Source: Blautia caecimuris
GTDB taxonomy: Bacteria > Bacillota > Clostridia > Lachnospirales > Lachnospiraceae
Reading direction: 5' to 3'
Length of the DNA stretch: 64,000 nt
Assembly (NCBI RefSeq): GCF_024622975.1
Contig: NZ_JANJZT010000016.1
Location: 27,753 to 91,752, forward strand
Positions 37,874 through 47,649 of this stretch are shown one piece after another. The notes beneath the pieces were generated by a model. The model was not told the DNA's origin. It saw only the letters and a program-made list of their open reading frames with translations, and ran no database searches. The number at the start of each line of letters is the position of its first letter. Position 1 is the stretch's first letter. The position numbers and the translations under genes were made by a program.

Positions 37874-40552
37874 GTGGAAAAACAAAATCAGAGTGCAGAT
37901 ATGGCAGCAGCATCCGATCAGATGTCCTCTCCGGAAAGGGGGCATCTGAAGATTTTTTTCAGCTATGCGGCAGGCGTGGGAAAGACATATGCAATGCTGG
38001 ATGCTGCCCATATGGAAAAAAAGCATGGTACAGATGTTGCGGTAGGTTACATTAAGTCCAATGCTCATCCTCAGACCCGGGCCCGGCTGAACGGTCTGAA
38101 ACTGCTTCCGCCTCTCCATTCCAAACATAATGGAACTCCTGTGGAAGAGTTTGACCTTGATAAAGCCATAAAAATAAAGCCCGGACTTATTCTTATAGAC
38201 GAACTTGCCCACACAAATGCAGACGGCTGCCGGCATCATAAGCGGTATCAGGATATCTATGAGCTTTTAAAAGCAGGCATTGATGTTTATACTACTGCCA
38301 ATGTAGAAAATATTGAGAGCCTTAACGATATGGTGACAGCAATTACCGGAAACAGAATCCTTGAACGCATTCCGGATTCTGTTTTTGACAATGCTGCTCA
38401 GGTAAAGCTTGTTGATATTGAACCGCAGGAGCTTCTTGAACAGCTTGCCTCTGAAAGCAGTTCAGATTCCTCTGAAGCTGACAGTTCTGCCCTTACTTTA
38501 GAAAAGCTGACTGCGCTGAGAGAGCTTGCGCTCAGAAGGTGTGCGGACCGGGTAAATAAAAGAACTGAGGCTGCCCGTATCAGAAACAAAAGCGATTATT
38601 ATACGGATGAACACATACTGGTCTGTCTTTCTTCTTCTCCGTCCAATGCAAAGATTATCCGGACTGCAGCCAGAATGGCAAATGCTTTCCGGGGAACTTT
38701 TACCGCTCTGTTTGTAGAAACCTCACAGTTTTCTGCCATGACTGAAGAAGACAGACAGCGGCTCCGTTCCAATATTTATCTTGCCCAGCAGCTTGGCGCT
38801 ACCATAGAAACTGTTTACGGAGACGATGTCCCTCTTCAGATTGCAGAATTTGCAAAGCTGTCCGGGGTTTCCAAGATTGTGATCGGAAGAAGTACAGTCA
38901 CAGGAAAGCGTCTGTTGGGAAAACCTTCTCTTACAGAACAGCTTATTACCAATGCTCCAAATATGGATGTGCATATTATTCCGGATCAGACTCCGAACCG
39001 CACTCCGACTGTTCACAATCAGAAAAATCATATTATCTTTTCCGCATCTGACATTTTAAAAAGTATTTTTATCCTGTCAGCAGCCAGCTGCCTGGGCTAC
39101 CTTTTTCAGCAGCTTGGCTTTGACGAGGCAAATATTATTACGGTATATGTGCTTGCGGTGCTGGTAACTTCCATTGTAACAGTAAACCGGGTTTACAGCC
39201 TGATCACTTCAATTGTCAGTGTGCTTGTGTTTAACTTTTTGTTTACAGATCCTAAATTCACGCTTATGGCATATGACCGGGGCTATCCTGTTACTTTTGT
39301 GGTAATGTTTATTTCAGCCTTTCTGACCGGAACACTTACCACACGGATGAAGACGATTGCCAGTCAGTCTGCCCGTACGGCCTTTCGTACAAAGATTTTG
39401 TTTGATACCAGTCAGATACTTCAGCAGGCTACAGACCGTGACGCGATTCTGACTTCTACGGCTCATCAGCTTACAAAACTTCTGAACAGAGATATAGTGA
39501 TCTATCCTGCGGAAAAAAATACCCTGGCGGCTCCCATGACATTTTCTGCCGGTGAAGAAGATACCGCCTCTGATTATCTCACAAGAAATGAAAGCGCAGT
39601 GGCTGAATGGGTGTTTAAAAACAACCGTCACGCAGGCGCTACCACCCAGACGCTTTCCAATGCCAAATGTCTTTATCTGGCTATCCGGGTAAATGATTCT
39701 GTTTACGGAGTGGTGGGGATTGCAGCCGGAAAACAGCCTCTGGATGCCTCCGAAAACAATATTCTTCTTTCTATTCTGGGAGAATGTGCTCTTGCCATGG
39801 AAAATGAGAAAAATGCCCATGAGAAAGAAGAGGCGGCCATCCTGGCAAAAAACGAACAGCTGAGAGCGAATCTTCTTCGCACAATTTCTCATGACCTTCG
39901 TACTCCGCTGACTTCTATTTCAGGAAACGCCAGCAATCTTCTGTCAAACAGCAGTTTGTTTGACGAAAGCACAAAAAAAACTCTGTATCAGGATATTTAT
40001 GATGACTCCATGTGGCTGATCAACCTTGTGGAAAACCTTCTGTCTGTTACCCGTCTGGAAGAGGGAAGGCTGAATCTGCGTATTTCCACAGAACTGGCAG
40101 ACGAGGTGGTTACAGAAGCCCTCCGCCACGTAAACAGACTTTCTGTGGAACATCATATTACGGTAAAGCATCAGGATGATCTGCTTCTGGCAAAAATGGA
40201 TGCAAAGCTGATTGTTCAGGTTATTATAAATCTGGTGGATAATGCAATTAAATATACTCCCCGGGGATCGGAGATCCGGATTTCTACTTTCCGGAAAGAT
40301 AACTGGGCTGTTATTTCTGTATCCGATGATGGTCCGGGTATTTCTGATGAAAATAAAAAGCAGATATTTGATATGTTCTACACAGGCTCGAACCGGGTGG
40401 CAGACAGCCGGAGGAGTCTCGGACTTGGACTTTCTCTGTGTAAGTCCATTATAAATGCACATGGAGGGTCTATCAGTGTTTCTGATAATGTTCCCCATGG
40501 AACCGTATTTACTTTTACATTACCAGCTGAGGAGGTACAATTACATGAATAA
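37874..40552 (+). CDS. kdpD: Sensor histidine kinase KdpD
   Basis: A full-length 892-residue osmosensing/K+-sensing kinase. Domains in order: KdpD N-terminal domain with P-loop AAGVGKTYAML (residues about 31-41), a USP-like domain to about 375, four membrane helices of DUF4118 type (about 393-500), a GAF-like region, HisKA with HDLRTPLTS (His673), and HATPase with NLVDNAIKYT and SLGLGLSLCK. Start at GTG 37874 behind GAGGAG. It overlaps kdpE by 8 bp. No kdpFABC operon is in the window; its target could be the trk genes upstream. Confidence 0.92.
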   Translation: MEKQNQSADMAAASDQMSSPERGHLKIFFSYAAGVGKTYAMLDAAHMEKKHGTDVAVGYIKSNAHPQTRARLNGLKLLPPLHSKHNGTPVEEFDLDKAIKIKPGLILIDELAHTNADGCRHHKRYQDIYELLKAGIDVYTTANVENIESLNDMVTAITGNRILERIPDSVFDNAAQVKLVDIEPQELLEQLASESSSDSSEADSSALTLEKLTALRELALRRCADRVNKRTEAARIRNKSDYYTDEHILVCLSSSPSNAKIIRTAARMANAFRGTFTALFVETSQFSAMTEEDRQRLRSNIYLAQQLGATIETVYGDDVPLQIAEFAKLSGVSKIVIGRSTVTGKRLLGKPSLTEQLITNAPNMDVHIIPDQTPNRTPTVHNQKNHIIFSASDILKSIFILSAASCLGYLFQQLGFDEANIITVYVLAVLVTSIVTVNRVYSLITSIVSVLVFNFLFTDPKFTLMAYDRGYPVTFVVMFISAFLTGTLTTRMKTIASQSARTAFRTKILFDTSQILQQATDRDAILTSTAHQLTKLLNRDIVIYPAEKNTLAAPMTFSAGEEDTASDYLTRNESAVAEWVFKNNRHAGATTQTLSNAKCLYLAIRVNDSVYGVVGIAAGKQPLDASENNILLSILGECALAMENEKNAHEKEEAAILAKNEQLRANLLRTISHDLRTPLTSISGNASNLLSNSSLFDESTKKTLYQDIYDDSMWLINLVENLLSVTRLEEGRLNLRISTELADEVVTEALRHVNRLSVEHHITVKHQDDLLLAKMDAKLIVQVIINLVDNAIKYTPRGSEIRISTFRKDNWAVISVSDDGPGISDENKKQIFDMFYTGSNRVADSRRSLGLGLSLCKSIINAHGGSISVSDNVPHGTVFTFTLPAEEVQLHE

Positions 40553-41246
40553 ACCGTTGATATTAGTAGTGGAAGATGATTCTTCTGTAAAAAATCTGAT
40601 CACAACCACACTGAAAACACACGACTATCGTTATCTGGTAGCCGGAAACGGAGAAACTGCCATTCTTGAAGCCTCCTCCCACAATCCGGATATTGTTCTT
40701 CTGGATCTCGGTCTGCCTGATATTGACGGAGTGGAAGTGATCCGCAGAATCCGTTCCTGGTCCACCATGCCGATTATTGTTATCAGCGCCCGCAGTGAGG
40801 ATACGGACAAAATTGACGCTCTGGATGCAGGAGCCGACGATTATCTGACCAAACCATTTTCTGTAGAAGAGCTTCTGGCAAGACTTCGTGTCGTACAGAG
40901 ACGTCTGGCCATGATCAAAAATGACTCACCTGCAGAAGCGTCTGTTTTTGTAAACGGCGCTCTGCGCATTGACTATGCTGCCGGCTGCGCATATCTGGAT
41001 GAGGAGGAACTTCACCTGACCCCTATTGAATACAAGCTTCTCTGCCTCCTTTCCAGAAATGTCGGGAAGGTTCTGACACACACTTTCATTACCCAGAATA
41101 TCTGGGGGAGCAACTGGGAAAATGACGTTGCCTCTCTCCGTGTATTTATGGCGACGCTTCGAAAGAAAATAGAAAAGGGCCCGGATTCACCTCAATATAT
41201 CCAGACACATATCGGCGTAGGTTATCGTATGATAAAAACAGAATAA
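40545..41246 (+). CDS. kdpE: Response regulator KdpE
   Basis: A 233-residue OmpR-type regulator. The receiver has the acidic pair Glu10/Asp11-Asp12, phosphoacceptor Asp54 (VLLDLGLPDIDG), and KPF switch Lys. The C-terminal winged helix (LTPIEYKLLCLL, SLRVFMATLRKKIE, THIGVGYRM) binds DNA. Start ATG is behind GAGGAGG, inside the end of kdpD. Confidence 0.92.
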   Translation: MNKPLILVVEDDSSVKNLITTTLKTHDYRYLVAGNGETAILEASSHNPDIVLLDLGLPDIDGVEVIRRIRSWSTMPIIVISARSEDTDKIDALDAGADDYLTKPFSVEELLARLRVVQRRLAMIKNDSPAEASVFVNGALRIDYAAGCAYLDEEELHLTPIEYKLLCLLSRNVGKVLTHTFITQNIWGSNWENDVASLRVFMATLRKKIEKGPDSPQYIQTHIGVGYRMIKTE

Positions 41247-41251
41247 AGCAG

Positions 41252-41289
41252 AACCCGGCTCCCTGTATGTTTTGGAAGCCGGGTTTTTG
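41252..41289 (+). terminator. Terminator after kdpE
   Basis: AACCCGGCT (41252-41260) and AGCCGGGTT (41277-41285) form a 9-bp stem followed by TTTTTGA. Strong Rho-independent terminator. Confidence 0.88.
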
Positions 41290-41337
41290 AATATCTGCGG
41301 AAGCTGCAGTTGAAGCTGCTGCTTCCGGGAATTTGGT

Positions 41338-42051
41338 TTACAGATAAGGGGTACCGGGGATTTCCGGATAGCTTCCCATGGCGATCAGAAGCTCCAGACC
41401 AATCTGCCGGGCATTAAGGACAGCCTCCTTTACAGCGCTTGCATCGCCGGAAAGGGAAAGGATAACCTCATTGGAGTGAGCGGTTCCCATATCAGGCGTC
41501 ATATAGCTTGTAATTTTTACAGAGGACGCTTTCATGGCAGTGTCTGCCATAACAAGGCCGATGGCGGCAGGAGAGCCTGCCATAAAACCAAAGGCTTCCC
41601 CGGGTTCCGCATGAAAGGCTTTCTGAAGAGCAGGACCTGCGCTTGCAGAATAGGCAAATTCCAGGTGACCGGATTCACTGATATAAAGCTCCCCTGCATA
41701 TTTTTCGGTAAGCTCCAGAGCAAGCTGGACTGCGTGACGTACATCAGAAATATCATTTCCTCCCAGTACAATATAGTTTCCGTGGCCGCCCCAGCCTTTG
41801 GTATCTCTGGGCAGTTCAATGGAAAGAATTTCTGTGTTGGTGGCTTTTACCGCATCATCAATGGCGGTGAGCTGTCCGGCAGCGCCTGTCCGGGAGCTGA
41901 AAAGCCCGAGAGCATGGTATTTGGTACCGATGTTCATTTTTTGAAGAAGTGTATCGTCAATGCCGGAGATCACAAGTCCAATAGTATCAAGAACTGTGGT
42001 TCCGACAAATTCTGTCCGTGTACAGTGTGTGCTGATGTCTTTTACATTCAT
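41338..42051 (-). CDS. Microcompartment shell protein, PduB/EtuB-like (tandem BMC)
   Basis: A 237-residue shell trimer protein with two BMC-type domains. Diagnostic stretches are TEFVGTTVLDTIGLVI, AADEAVKATNTEILSIELPRDTKGW-like text (here AIDDAVKATNTEILSIELP), NYIVLGGNDISDVRHAV, and the second domain MADTAMKASSVKITSY with SNEVILSLSGDASAV. This matches PduB. The start at 42051 follows AAAAGGGG; the longer upstream frame lacks a site. No other microcompartment gene is in the window, so it is an orphan locus or a remote part of one. Confidence 0.88.
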   Translation of the reverse strand: MNVKDISTHCTRTEFVGTTVLDTIGLVISGIDDTLLQKMNIGTKYHALGLFSSRTGAAGQLTAIDDAVKATNTEILSIELPRDTKGWGGHGNYIVLGGNDISDVRHAVQLALELTEKYAGELYISESGHLEFAYSASAGPALQKAFHAEPGEAFGFMAGSPAAIGLVMADTAMKASSVKITSYMTPDMGTAHSNEVILSLSGDASAVKEAVLNARQIGLELLIAMGSYPEIPGTPYL

Positions 42052-42221
42052 AAAAAAATCCCCTTTTGGTATTGTGACTTTAATATAGCCTAAAAATTGT
42101 GGGATTTCAATGGATTTCCCTGTATTTGACAGCGTTTTTATATATTTAAGAAGGAAAAACGTACTCTCTGAAATCTTCAAAAAAGTTTTTTCGTGTTTTT
42201 TGAAATTTTTTAAAAAAAGTG

Positions 42222-42250
42222 TTGACAAATGCTATGAAAATGAATATAAT
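42222..42250 (+). promoter_or_regulatory. Promoter of tRNA-Pro
   Basis: TTGACA (42222-42227), 17-bp spacer, TATAAT (42245-42250): both boxes match the consensus exactly. The tRNA begins 42 bp downstream. Confidence 0.9.
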
Positions 42251-42291
42251 AATTTTTGCAGTCGCGAGATGTGGCTGATAAATAAAGAAAT

Positions 42292-42365
42292 CGAAGCGTG
42301 GCTCAGTTTGGTAGAGCGCTGCGTTCGGGACGCAGAGGCCGCAGGTTCAAATCCTGTCGCTTCGA
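42292..42365 (+). tRNA. tRNA-Pro (CGG anticodon)
   Basis: Acceptor strands CGAAGCG and CGCTTCG pair completely. The anticodon stem CTGCG/CGCAG holds loop TTCGGGA with anticodon CGG, and the T arm carries GGTTCAAATCC. C1-G72 and discriminator A73 are bacterial proline tRNA identity elements. CCA is not encoded. Confidence 0.95.
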
Positions 42366-42375
42366 CTGGAATGTG

Positions 42376-42410
42376 AGGAATCCTTTAATTAAAGGGTTCC
42401 TTTTTGTTTT
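42376..42410 (+). terminator. Terminator after tRNA-Pro
   Basis: AGGAATCCTTT (42376-42386) and AAAGGGTTCCT form a stem around AATT, followed by TTTTTGTTTT. Confidence 0.85.
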
Positions 42411-42547
42411 ATTTGTTAATATATCGTAAGAAAGTATGTTCGTGTTACATTAAAAATGAGAGGAAGGAGCTTCTTCTGCACTTATGTGTAAAATTTATGT
42501 ATCATTGATTTGGTGAATGAAACAACAGCAGGGAAAATTTCATATTG

Positions 42548-42578
42548 TTACCGGATTGTAATCTCCTTTTGTTATGAT
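42548..42578 (+). promoter_or_regulatory. Probable promoter/operator of the ABC-two-component operon
   Basis: A dyad TTAC-N6-GTAA (42548-42561) sits just upstream of a -10-like TATGAT (42573-42578). No good -35 box is seen, as expected if a response regulator (probably the one coded at 45876) recruits polymerase at the dyad. Confidence 0.4.
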
Positions 42579-42608
42579 AGACTCAACATAACGAAGGGAG
42601 ACATTTTT

Positions 42609-43298
42609 ATGAAAATATTAGAGACAAAGCATCTGAAAAAATATTACGGTCAGGGCGACAGCCTGGTAAAAGCCGTGGACGATATCAGCATTTCAGTAGA
42701 AAAGGGCGAGTTTGTTGCGATTGTAGGTACCAGCGGCTCTGGAAAGACATCACTTTTAAATCTGCTGGGCGGTCTGGACTATGCAGACAGCGGAGAGGTA
42801 ATTATCGGCGGACAGTCTCTGCTGAATATGAAGGACGAGGAGCGTACCGTATTCCGCAGAAGAAATATTGGATTTATTTTTCAGAATTATAATCTGGTAT
42901 CTATGCTGAATGTGTATAAAAATGTGGTTCTTCCAATACGGCTGGACGGAAATAAACCTGATGATGAGTTTATCGGAAAAATACTGAGCCTTTTAGGACT
43001 GACGGAAAAATCCAGGAACCGTCCCAATCAGCTTTCCGGCGGCCAGCAGCAGAGAGTGGCTATTGCAAGGGCTCTGGCTTCCAAGCCAAAGATCGTTCTG
43101 GCAGACGAGCCTACAGGAAATCTTGATTTCAGAACCAGCGCGGAGGTGATAGGACTTCTGCAGATGACCAACAGGGAGTTTAACCAGACAATTATTATGA
43201 TCACCCATAATGAGGAAATTGCCCAGCAGGCAGACCGTATCATCCATCTGGAGGACGGAAGGGTAGTGGGAGGTGACATCCATGTTTCAGAATACTAA
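42609..43298 (+). CDS. ABC transporter ATP-binding protein (MacB/BceA type)
   Basis: A 229-residue ATPase with Walker [11 protein letters not shown]-loop FIFQNYNLV, signature [14 protein letters not shown], and Walker [12 protein letters not shown] followed by the H-loop ITHNEE. Works with the FtsX-like permease that follows. Start at 42609 behind GAAGGGAG. Confidence 0.93.
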   Translation: MKILETKHLKKYYGQGDSLVKAVDDISISVEKGEFVAIVGTSGSGKTSLLNLLGGLDYADSGEVIIGGQSLLNMKDEERTVFRRRNIGFIFQNYNLVSMLNVYKNVVLPIRLDGNKPDDEFIGKILSLLGLTEKSRNRPNQLSGGQQQRVAIARALASKPKIVLADEPTGNLDFRTSAEVIGLLQMTNREFNQTIIMITHNEEIAQQADRIIHLEDGRVVGGDIHVSEY

Positions 43299-45804
43299 TA
43301 AGGAAGTATTAAAGGAGCTGGCAAAGGATAATTACACCTCTCATAAAAGCAGAAACCGTATTGCCATTCTGGCTATTGCTCTGACTACTCTTCTGATCAC
43401 AGCAGTGTGGACAGTGGGGATCAGTATGATTTCTACCATCAGTAATTATGGGGAATCTGCTCCCGGTCCGGGCTGTGAAGGCAATATCAACGGCACGGAG
43501 GAAACCCGGGATAAGCTTAAGGAGCTGCCGCAGATCCAGTGGGCGGACATGGCAAGGGAATGCAGCAGAGCCGGACTTCACAATCAGGAGTTTTCGGGAA
43601 TGGACGTGCGGCTTCTGGCGCCGGATGAGTCATATTTTGAACATAATTTTGTAGAGCTGACTGAAGGCAGATTTGCACAGAATGCAGATGAAATCGTGAT
43701 TTCTGATACTATGGCAGAACATCTGGGGCTTGAAAGGATTGTGGGCAGTCAGCTGGAGCTTCTGGTGATGCTCGGCACAGATGAGGAAATGGCGGAAACG
43801 CCAATAACATTTACTGTTACCGGATACTATAAAAATCCTCTGATCAATATCAGTGAGATTTATGATGAGATTTATACAGCACCTGAATTTATCGGTCAGT
43901 ATAATCCTGCAATGGAAAAAATCCCTCAGAAGATTTATGTGAAGCTGAACAACCTGAATCCTCTTCTTCTGAAAACAGATGTTATGGATAAGCTGCAGGA
44001 AGCCTGCGATCTGGCAGGGGGAACCGGAATCGGAACAAAGAATACTAACAGTATGAGCAATATGCTGTTAAGTGTAGGACCGGCAGTGCTGTTTGTGTTA
44101 TTTATTATTTTAAGCGGTTATTTCCTGATCTACAATGTATTTTATATTTCTGTATCCTCTGATATCCGCTGGTTTGGCATGATGAAAACCATTGGAACTA
44201 CAGCAAGGCAGCTGAAGACTGTGCTGATGCAGCAGATCCGCCGTCTGGCAGTAATTGGCATTCTGATCGGAATCGTTCTTGGCTATATTGTGGGAAATCT
44301 GATCGGCCCGGGAGTAATGGCGCAGACCATGTATGCCATGTTTTATAAAGCGCCTAATGTTCTGGTGATCTTTATTCTGGGAGCTGGATTTTCCTGGTTT
44401 ACCGTATATATCAGCGCATTGAAGTCTCTGAAGCTGGCCTGCCGCATCTCTCCGGTAGAGGCGGCCAGATTTGCCCCCAAAAAGAAGAAAAATCTGTTTA
44501 CCATTCTTTCCTTTGCGTTAAGCGGAATGATCTTTCTGGTTTCCTGTAATGCGGCTCTGGGATTTTCCGTAGATCATATGGTGGAGCGCTATAATATGAA
44601 TGATGCGCGGATTATTCATGAGGGATCAGGCTGGAGCCTGGAGGAGCCCTATAAGCCTGTTTCTGCAGAATTGCCGGATAAAATTGCAGACCTTCCTTTT
44701 GTGACGGATGTGAATGTAGTGTATCAGGCAAGAATGATGCCGGATTATGTGGAAACAACAGTGGGCAGACTTTATCTGCCGTCTCAGGCAGAGGTATCTC
44801 TGGACGGTCCGTTAAAAAATGAAATGGAATTTTTTGCAAACAGTGATAAATTTATGAGTACCTATGGAGATACGGGGCTTCAGGAACAGGCAAAGAATAA
44901 TCGCTGGGGGCTGAGTGTACAAGGGATTCCTGCAGAGCTGATCCAGCAGGAACTTGCATGTGCGGGTGCTTTTGAGGGAACTGTGGATGTAGATAAATTT
45001 GCTGCAGGAGAAGGCGTTATATGGTTAGCTCCGGACAGTCAGGAAGTCATGGGAAGAGATTTTAAGGACAGCGTACACCCAGGAGATGCAGCAATCATTG
45101 GATTTTATGATAATCAGGGAAATTATTCTGAAAAAGAAATGACAGTTCTGGCAGTGTGCGAAAAGCGTAGTATGTTCGGAACCAGTGATATTAGTGTTGG
45201 AAATATTATTTTGTCCGACACTTTGTTTAAAAAGCTGTACCCGGATTATGACCAGTGGATCAGCGATATTCAGATTGATACAGAGGAAGAAATTACAGAG
45301 GAACAGAATCAGCAGATCAACAGTCTTATGGCTGCGGAATACAATTCTCAGCTGAAGATGGAGTCCCGATATATGACCAGAGTGCAGATGGAAACTCAGA
45401 AACAGACGTTCCAGCTGATCGGTTTTCTGCTGGCAGGACTTCTGGGGATCATAGGAGTTTCCAATCTGGTCAATACGATCACTTCGGATGTGTTTTCCAG
45501 AAAGATAGAGCTGGCTGCAATGCAGTCCATTGGCATGACAAAGAGGCAGCTGTGGGCAATGCTTCTGAAAGATACACTGAAATTTATGAGAGTATCTGTG
45601 GTTCTTATGCTCCTGTCCGGCAGCATTATGTCCTATCTTGTAACGCAGCATGCCCTGTTTACGGGATTTAATCCGGGATTGTTCCTGACATCGGCTGCTG
45701 TTCTTATGCTTCTGGTTATTATTATCTGCATTTTTATGACCTGGCTTTTGGTAAAGGTACTGAACAAAAAATCTATTGTTGAAAGATTGAGGGAAATTGA
45801 GTAA
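43282..45804 (+). CDS. FtsX-type ABC permease with two extracytoplasmic domains
   Basis: An 840-residue permease. One N-terminal membrane helix is followed by a large outside domain (about residues 50-265), three membrane helices (about 270-390), another helix near 415, a second outside domain (about 435-700), and three C-terminal helices. This two-FtsX layout has about eight spans, unlike ten-span BceB. ATG 43282 is eight bases after GGAGG and inside the end of the ATPase gene. Likely role: peptide or lipid export or sensing at the cell surface, linked to the two-component system. Confidence 0.85.
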   Translation: MFQNTNKEVLKELAKDNYTSHKSRNRIAILAIALTTLLITAVWTVGISMISTISNYGESAPGPGCEGNINGTEETRDKLKELPQIQWADMARECSRAGLHNQEFSGMDVRLLAPDESYFEHNFVELTEGRFAQNADEIVISDTMAEHLGLERIVGSQLELLVMLGTDEEMAETPITFTVTGYYKNPLINISEIYDEIYTAPEFIGQYNPAMEKIPQKIYVKLNNLNPLLLKTDVMDKLQEACDLAGGTGIGTKNTNSMSNMLLSVGPAVLFVLFIILSGYFLIYNVFYISVSSDIRWFGMMKTIGTTARQLKTVLMQQIRRLAVIGILIGIVLGYIVGNLIGPGVMAQTMYAMFYKAPNVLVIFILGAGFSWFTVYISALKSLKLACRISPVEAARFAPKKKKNLFTILSFALSGMIFLVSCNAALGFSVDHMVERYNMNDARIIHEGSGWSLEEPYKPVSAELPDKIADLPFVTDVNVVYQARMMPDYVETTVGRLYLPSQAEVSLDGPLKNEMEFFANSDKFMSTYGDTGLQEQAKNNRWGLSVQGIPAELIQQELACAGAFEGTVDVDKFAAGEGVIWLAPDSQEVMGRDFKDSVHPGDAAIIGFYDNQGNYSEKEMTVLAVCEKRSMFGTSDISVGNIILSDTLFKKLYPDYDQWISDIQIDTEEEITEEQNQQINSLMAAEYNSQLKMESRYMTRVQMETQKQTFQLIGFLLAGLLGIIGVSNLVNTITSDVFSRKIELAAMQSIGMTKRQLWAMLLKDTLKFMRVSVVLMLLSGSIMSYLVTQHALFTGFNPGLFLTSAAVLMLLVIIICIFMTWLLVKVLNKKSIVERLREIE

Positions 45805-45875
45805 GATAAACACAGTATTGTGTAGAATGTGCGGAAAACGGGGAGCTGGCTGTGCTCTTTGGACAGGAGAAAACA

Positions 45876-46556
45876 ATGGATACAAAAATTTTGCTGGTAG
45901 AGGACGATACCATGCTGAATGAGGGCATTGCCTATGCTCTCCGAAAAAAGGAATATCTGGTATACAGCGCAAAAAATATTGAGGAAGCGTCAGGCTATAT
46001 GAATCAGCCGGTAAGTCTGGTAATTCTGGACATCAACCTGCCGGATGGGGACGGGAGAATGTTTTTGAAACACATCCGGCAGAGTAATACGGTTCCGGTA
46101 TTGCTTCTGACCGCCCGGAATACAGAGGCGGATATGCTGCAGGGATTTGACGCAGGGTGCGACGACTACGTGACAAAGCCGTTTTCTATGGCTGTGCTGC
46201 TTCGGAGGATTGAAGTGCTTCTGAAACGAGCGGAAAATACAGACAGCAGATTTTATTATTCCGGTGCGCTGGCCTATGACTTTGATGGAAAACAGCTGAG
46301 AAAGGACGGGCAGGAGGTAAAACTGACTGCCACGGAAATCCGTCTTCTGGAAGCCTTTCTGGCTCACCGGAATCAGGTGCTCACAAGAGAACAGCTGCTG
46401 GCTATGGTGTGGGATACCTATGAGAATTATGTGGATGAAAAAACACTGAATGTAAACGTGCGGAGACTAAGGGGAAAAATAGAGGACAATCCTCAGGAAC
46501 CGGATCACATCAGGACAGTTTTTGGCATTGGATACAAATGGAGTGACCGGATATGA
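45876..46556 (+). CDS. OmpR-family response regulator
   Basis: A 226-residue regulator: receiver with LLVEDD, phosphoacceptor Asp52 (VILDINLPDGDG) and TKPFSM, then a winged helix (LTATEIRLLEAFL, EKTLNVNVRRLRGKIE, TVFGIGYKW). Start ATG 45876 behind AGGAG. Overlaps the kinase by 4 bp. It probably controls the ABC operon upstream. Confidence 0.92.
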   Translation: MDTKILLVEDDTMLNEGIAYALRKKEYLVYSAKNIEEASGYMNQPVSLVILDINLPDGDGRMFLKHIRQSNTVPVLLLTARNTEADMLQGFDAGCDDYVTKPFSMAVLLRRIEVLLKRAENTDSRFYYSGALAYDFDGKQLRKDGQEVKLTATEIRLLEAFLAHRNQVLTREQLLAMVWDTYENYVDEKTLNVNVRRLRGKIEDNPQEPDHIRTVFGIGYKWSDRI

Positions 46557-47488
46557 GAGACACAGTGACTGCGATGCTTTTTATTATCATCTGTCTTCTG
46601 ACGGCAGCCCTTGTTTTTCTGGTATATAAATACAAAAAAATGGAAAAGATGGCAGATAAAACAATGGCTCAGATGGATGATATGCTGGAGCAGCTGATAC
46701 TGGGACGGGAAGTAAAATATTTTTCCGAGAATGAAGATACCCTGCCTGGCAAATTTCAGTCCCAGGCAGGGCGTCTTTATGAGATCCACAGAGCGCAGGA
46801 GGAAAGAGAAAAGCTGCTCAGGGATCAGATCAGCAGCTCGGTCAGCGACCTGGTGCATCAGATCAATACGCCCATTGCAAATATTAAAATGTACAGCGAA
46901 TTTTTAAGAGAAGATTCTCTGACAACGGAGGAATACCGGCATTTTGCAGATAATCTGGATCGTCAGGCCCGGAAACTGAGCTGGCTGGGAGAAGGCTTTG
47001 CCAAAATCTCCCGTATGGAAACAGGGATTATTTCCCTGAAGCCGGAGATTCAGCCGGTGCTTCCGGTGATCCTGGAGGCCGTGGATCAGGCAGCGTTAAA
47101 GGCGGAGCAGCACGGAAATGATATCCGGCTTAAGGGAGATCAGAAGCTGAAAGCCTGTCTGGATCGCAGATGGACGGAGGAGGTGTTTTTTAATCTTCTG
47201 GACAATGCTGTGAAATACAGTGATCCGGGAAGCGTGATTCTTGTGGAGCTTCTGGAATATGAGATGTATATTCGGATCAATGTATGCAGCCGCGGAACCA
47301 AGGTGAAGCGGGAAGAATTTGCCAGAGTATTTCAGAGATTTTACCGTGGAAAGAACGCGGAAGATCAGGAGGGAGTAGGTCTTGGCCTGTATCTTGCCCG
47401 TGAGATCATAAGAGGCCAGCGGGGCTATATGAAAGGGGAATATGACCCGGAAAAAGGCAATGTCTTCAGCGTGTTTTTGTGCCGATGA
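46553..47488 (+). CDS. Small sensor histidine kinase
   Basis: A 311-residue kinase with a single N-terminal membrane helix (about residues 5-25) and no outside sensor domain. The H-box is SDLVHQINTPIANI; N-box FFNLLDNAVKYSD and G-box VGLGLYLAREI follow. It lacks room for sensing by itself, so it may read the state of the adjacent ABC permease, as in Bce-type modules (inference). Confidence 0.9.
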   Translation: MRDTVTAMLFIIICLLTAALVFLVYKYKKMEKMADKTMAQMDDMLEQLILGREVKYFSENEDTLPGKFQSQAGRLYEIHRAQEEREKLLRDQISSSVSDLVHQINTPIANIKMYSEFLREDSLTTEEYRHFADNLDRQARKLSWLGEGFAKISRMETGIISLKPEIQPVLPVILEAVDQAALKAEQHGNDIRLKGDQKLKACLDRRWTEEVFFNLLDNAVKYSDPGSVILVELLEYEMYIRINVCSRGTKVKREEFARVFQRFYRGKNAEDQEGVGLGLYLAREIIRGQRGYMKGEYDPEKGNVFSVFLCR

Positions 47489-47649
47489 AACCAAGTAAGA
47501 CCATTATAGCTGAAAAAACAATGGAAATGTCATGCACATTGGCAGATAAATTTCCAGATGGCGCAGAACTGGATGAAGTTAAGGGGCAGGGTCTTTTTTT
47601 GTATAAAATACATATACATTAATGAAATGAGAGGCCAGGAGGAAATCCT

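Noticed and set aside
42052..42228. N-terminal extension of the shell protein up to 42228
   Set aside because: PduB-like proteins match from MNVKD on; the extension is lysine- and phenylalanine-rich, lacks a ribosome site and overlaps AT-rich promoter DNA.
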